A stretch of 64,000 nt of DNA. It comes from Streptococcus parasanguinis. GTDB taxonomy: Bacteria > Bacillota > Bacilli > Lactobacillales > Streptococcaceae. This document shows, in pieces, positions 63,914 through 64,000 of this stretch (position 1 is the stretch's first letter; every line of letters starts with the position of its first letter). Below the pieces are notes generated by a model. That model was not told where the DNA came from, did no database searches, and saw only the letters and a program-made list of their open reading frames with translations. The stretch lies in NCBI RefSeq assembly GCF_001073155.1, contig NZ_JVEE01000025.1, positions 1-64,000 of the forward strand. The letters are read 5' to 3'. The position numbers and the translations under genes were made by a program.

Positions 63914-64000
63914 ATATATTTTGGCTTTTGAGACATCTTGTGATGAGACCAGCGTGGCTGTCTTGAAAAATGACGACCAACTCTTGTCCAATGTCATTGC
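63903..64000 (+). CDS. tsaD: tRNA N6-adenosine threonylcarbamoyltransferase (5' part)
   Basis: The first 32 residues ([20 protein letters not shown]...) are the N-terminus of TsaD; the rest lies beyond the window. AGAGGA precedes the ATG by 6 nt, and the gene overlaps rimI by 11 nt. Confidence 0.95.
   Translation, partial: MKDRYILAFETSCDETSVAVLKNDDQLLSNVI

Overview
The window is low-GC Firmicute DNA that reads as a viridans-type Streptococcus of the mitis/sanguinis side. Supporting features are the YSIRK-type and LPXTG surface proteins, gap-pgk-glnR-glnA and rnjA-rpoY-tsaB-rimI-tsaD gene orders, rnpA-yidC-khpB, TTG/GTG starts and extended -10 promoters. The species cannot be fixed from this window; no rRNA operon, prophage or CRISPR array is present.

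Layout. 1-5.9 kb: an LPXTG-anchored C69 peptidase with nine 45-bp repeats, convergent with gpsA-galU, then a class-I glutamine amidotransferase-like hydrolase. 6.0-9.3 kb: a pilin/Cna-B-like LPXTG adhesin preceded by a 17-bp perfect inverted repeat. 9.3-12.3 kb: dut, a histidine phosphatase, radA (no standard start codon) and a beta-carbonic anhydrase. 12.6-21.1 kb: a 2833-residue repetitive LPXTG adhesin. 21.1-28.5 kb: an apparently non-coding transcription unit, then an LPXTG dextranase (GH66) divergent from a frameshifted GbpC/antigen I/II-type glucan-binding adhesin. 28.7-30.3 kb: ABC permease and ATPase with no binding protein. 30.3-31.1 kb: repeats and a promoter-to-terminator stretch of about 415 nt with no ORF. 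31.1-36.2 kb: an unrecognised protein, RNase J2, a frameshifted tributyrin esterase and gltX. 36.2-37.9 kb: IS remnants with an IS110-type recombinase gene broken by one stop codon. 37.9-45.1 kb: membrane proteins, rnpA-yidC-khpB, rpmH, tatD-rnmV-rsmA. 45.2-45.4 kb: tRNA-Leu and tRNA-Ser. 45.6-52.6 kb: rsgA-rpe-thiN-rmuC-yhaM-purR, then rpsL-rpsG. 53.0-60.3 kb: fusA, gap, pgk, a small membrane protein, glnR-glnA with a clear GlnR box. 60.6-64.0 kb: rnjA-rpoY facing away from tsaB-rimI-tsaD (tsaD cut by the window end).

Themes. Five sortase substrates lie within 28 kb with no sortase gene nearby, interleaved with housekeeping genes. Dextranase and the glucan-binding adhesin share one promoter region, so glucan cleavage and glucan binding are paired, although the binder is broken here. 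A 180-bp structured intergenic repeat occurs four times (one cut by the window edge), and a fifth diverged copy keeps its two main stems by matched base changes.

The best candidates for something undescribed are two promoter-to-terminator RNAs (about 21319-21516 and 30665-31078), the covarying intergenic repeat, and the structured rpsG-fusA spacer. Three genes (radA start, gbpC, estA) each look as if they have lost one base, so sequence error has to be excluded before calling them biological decay.
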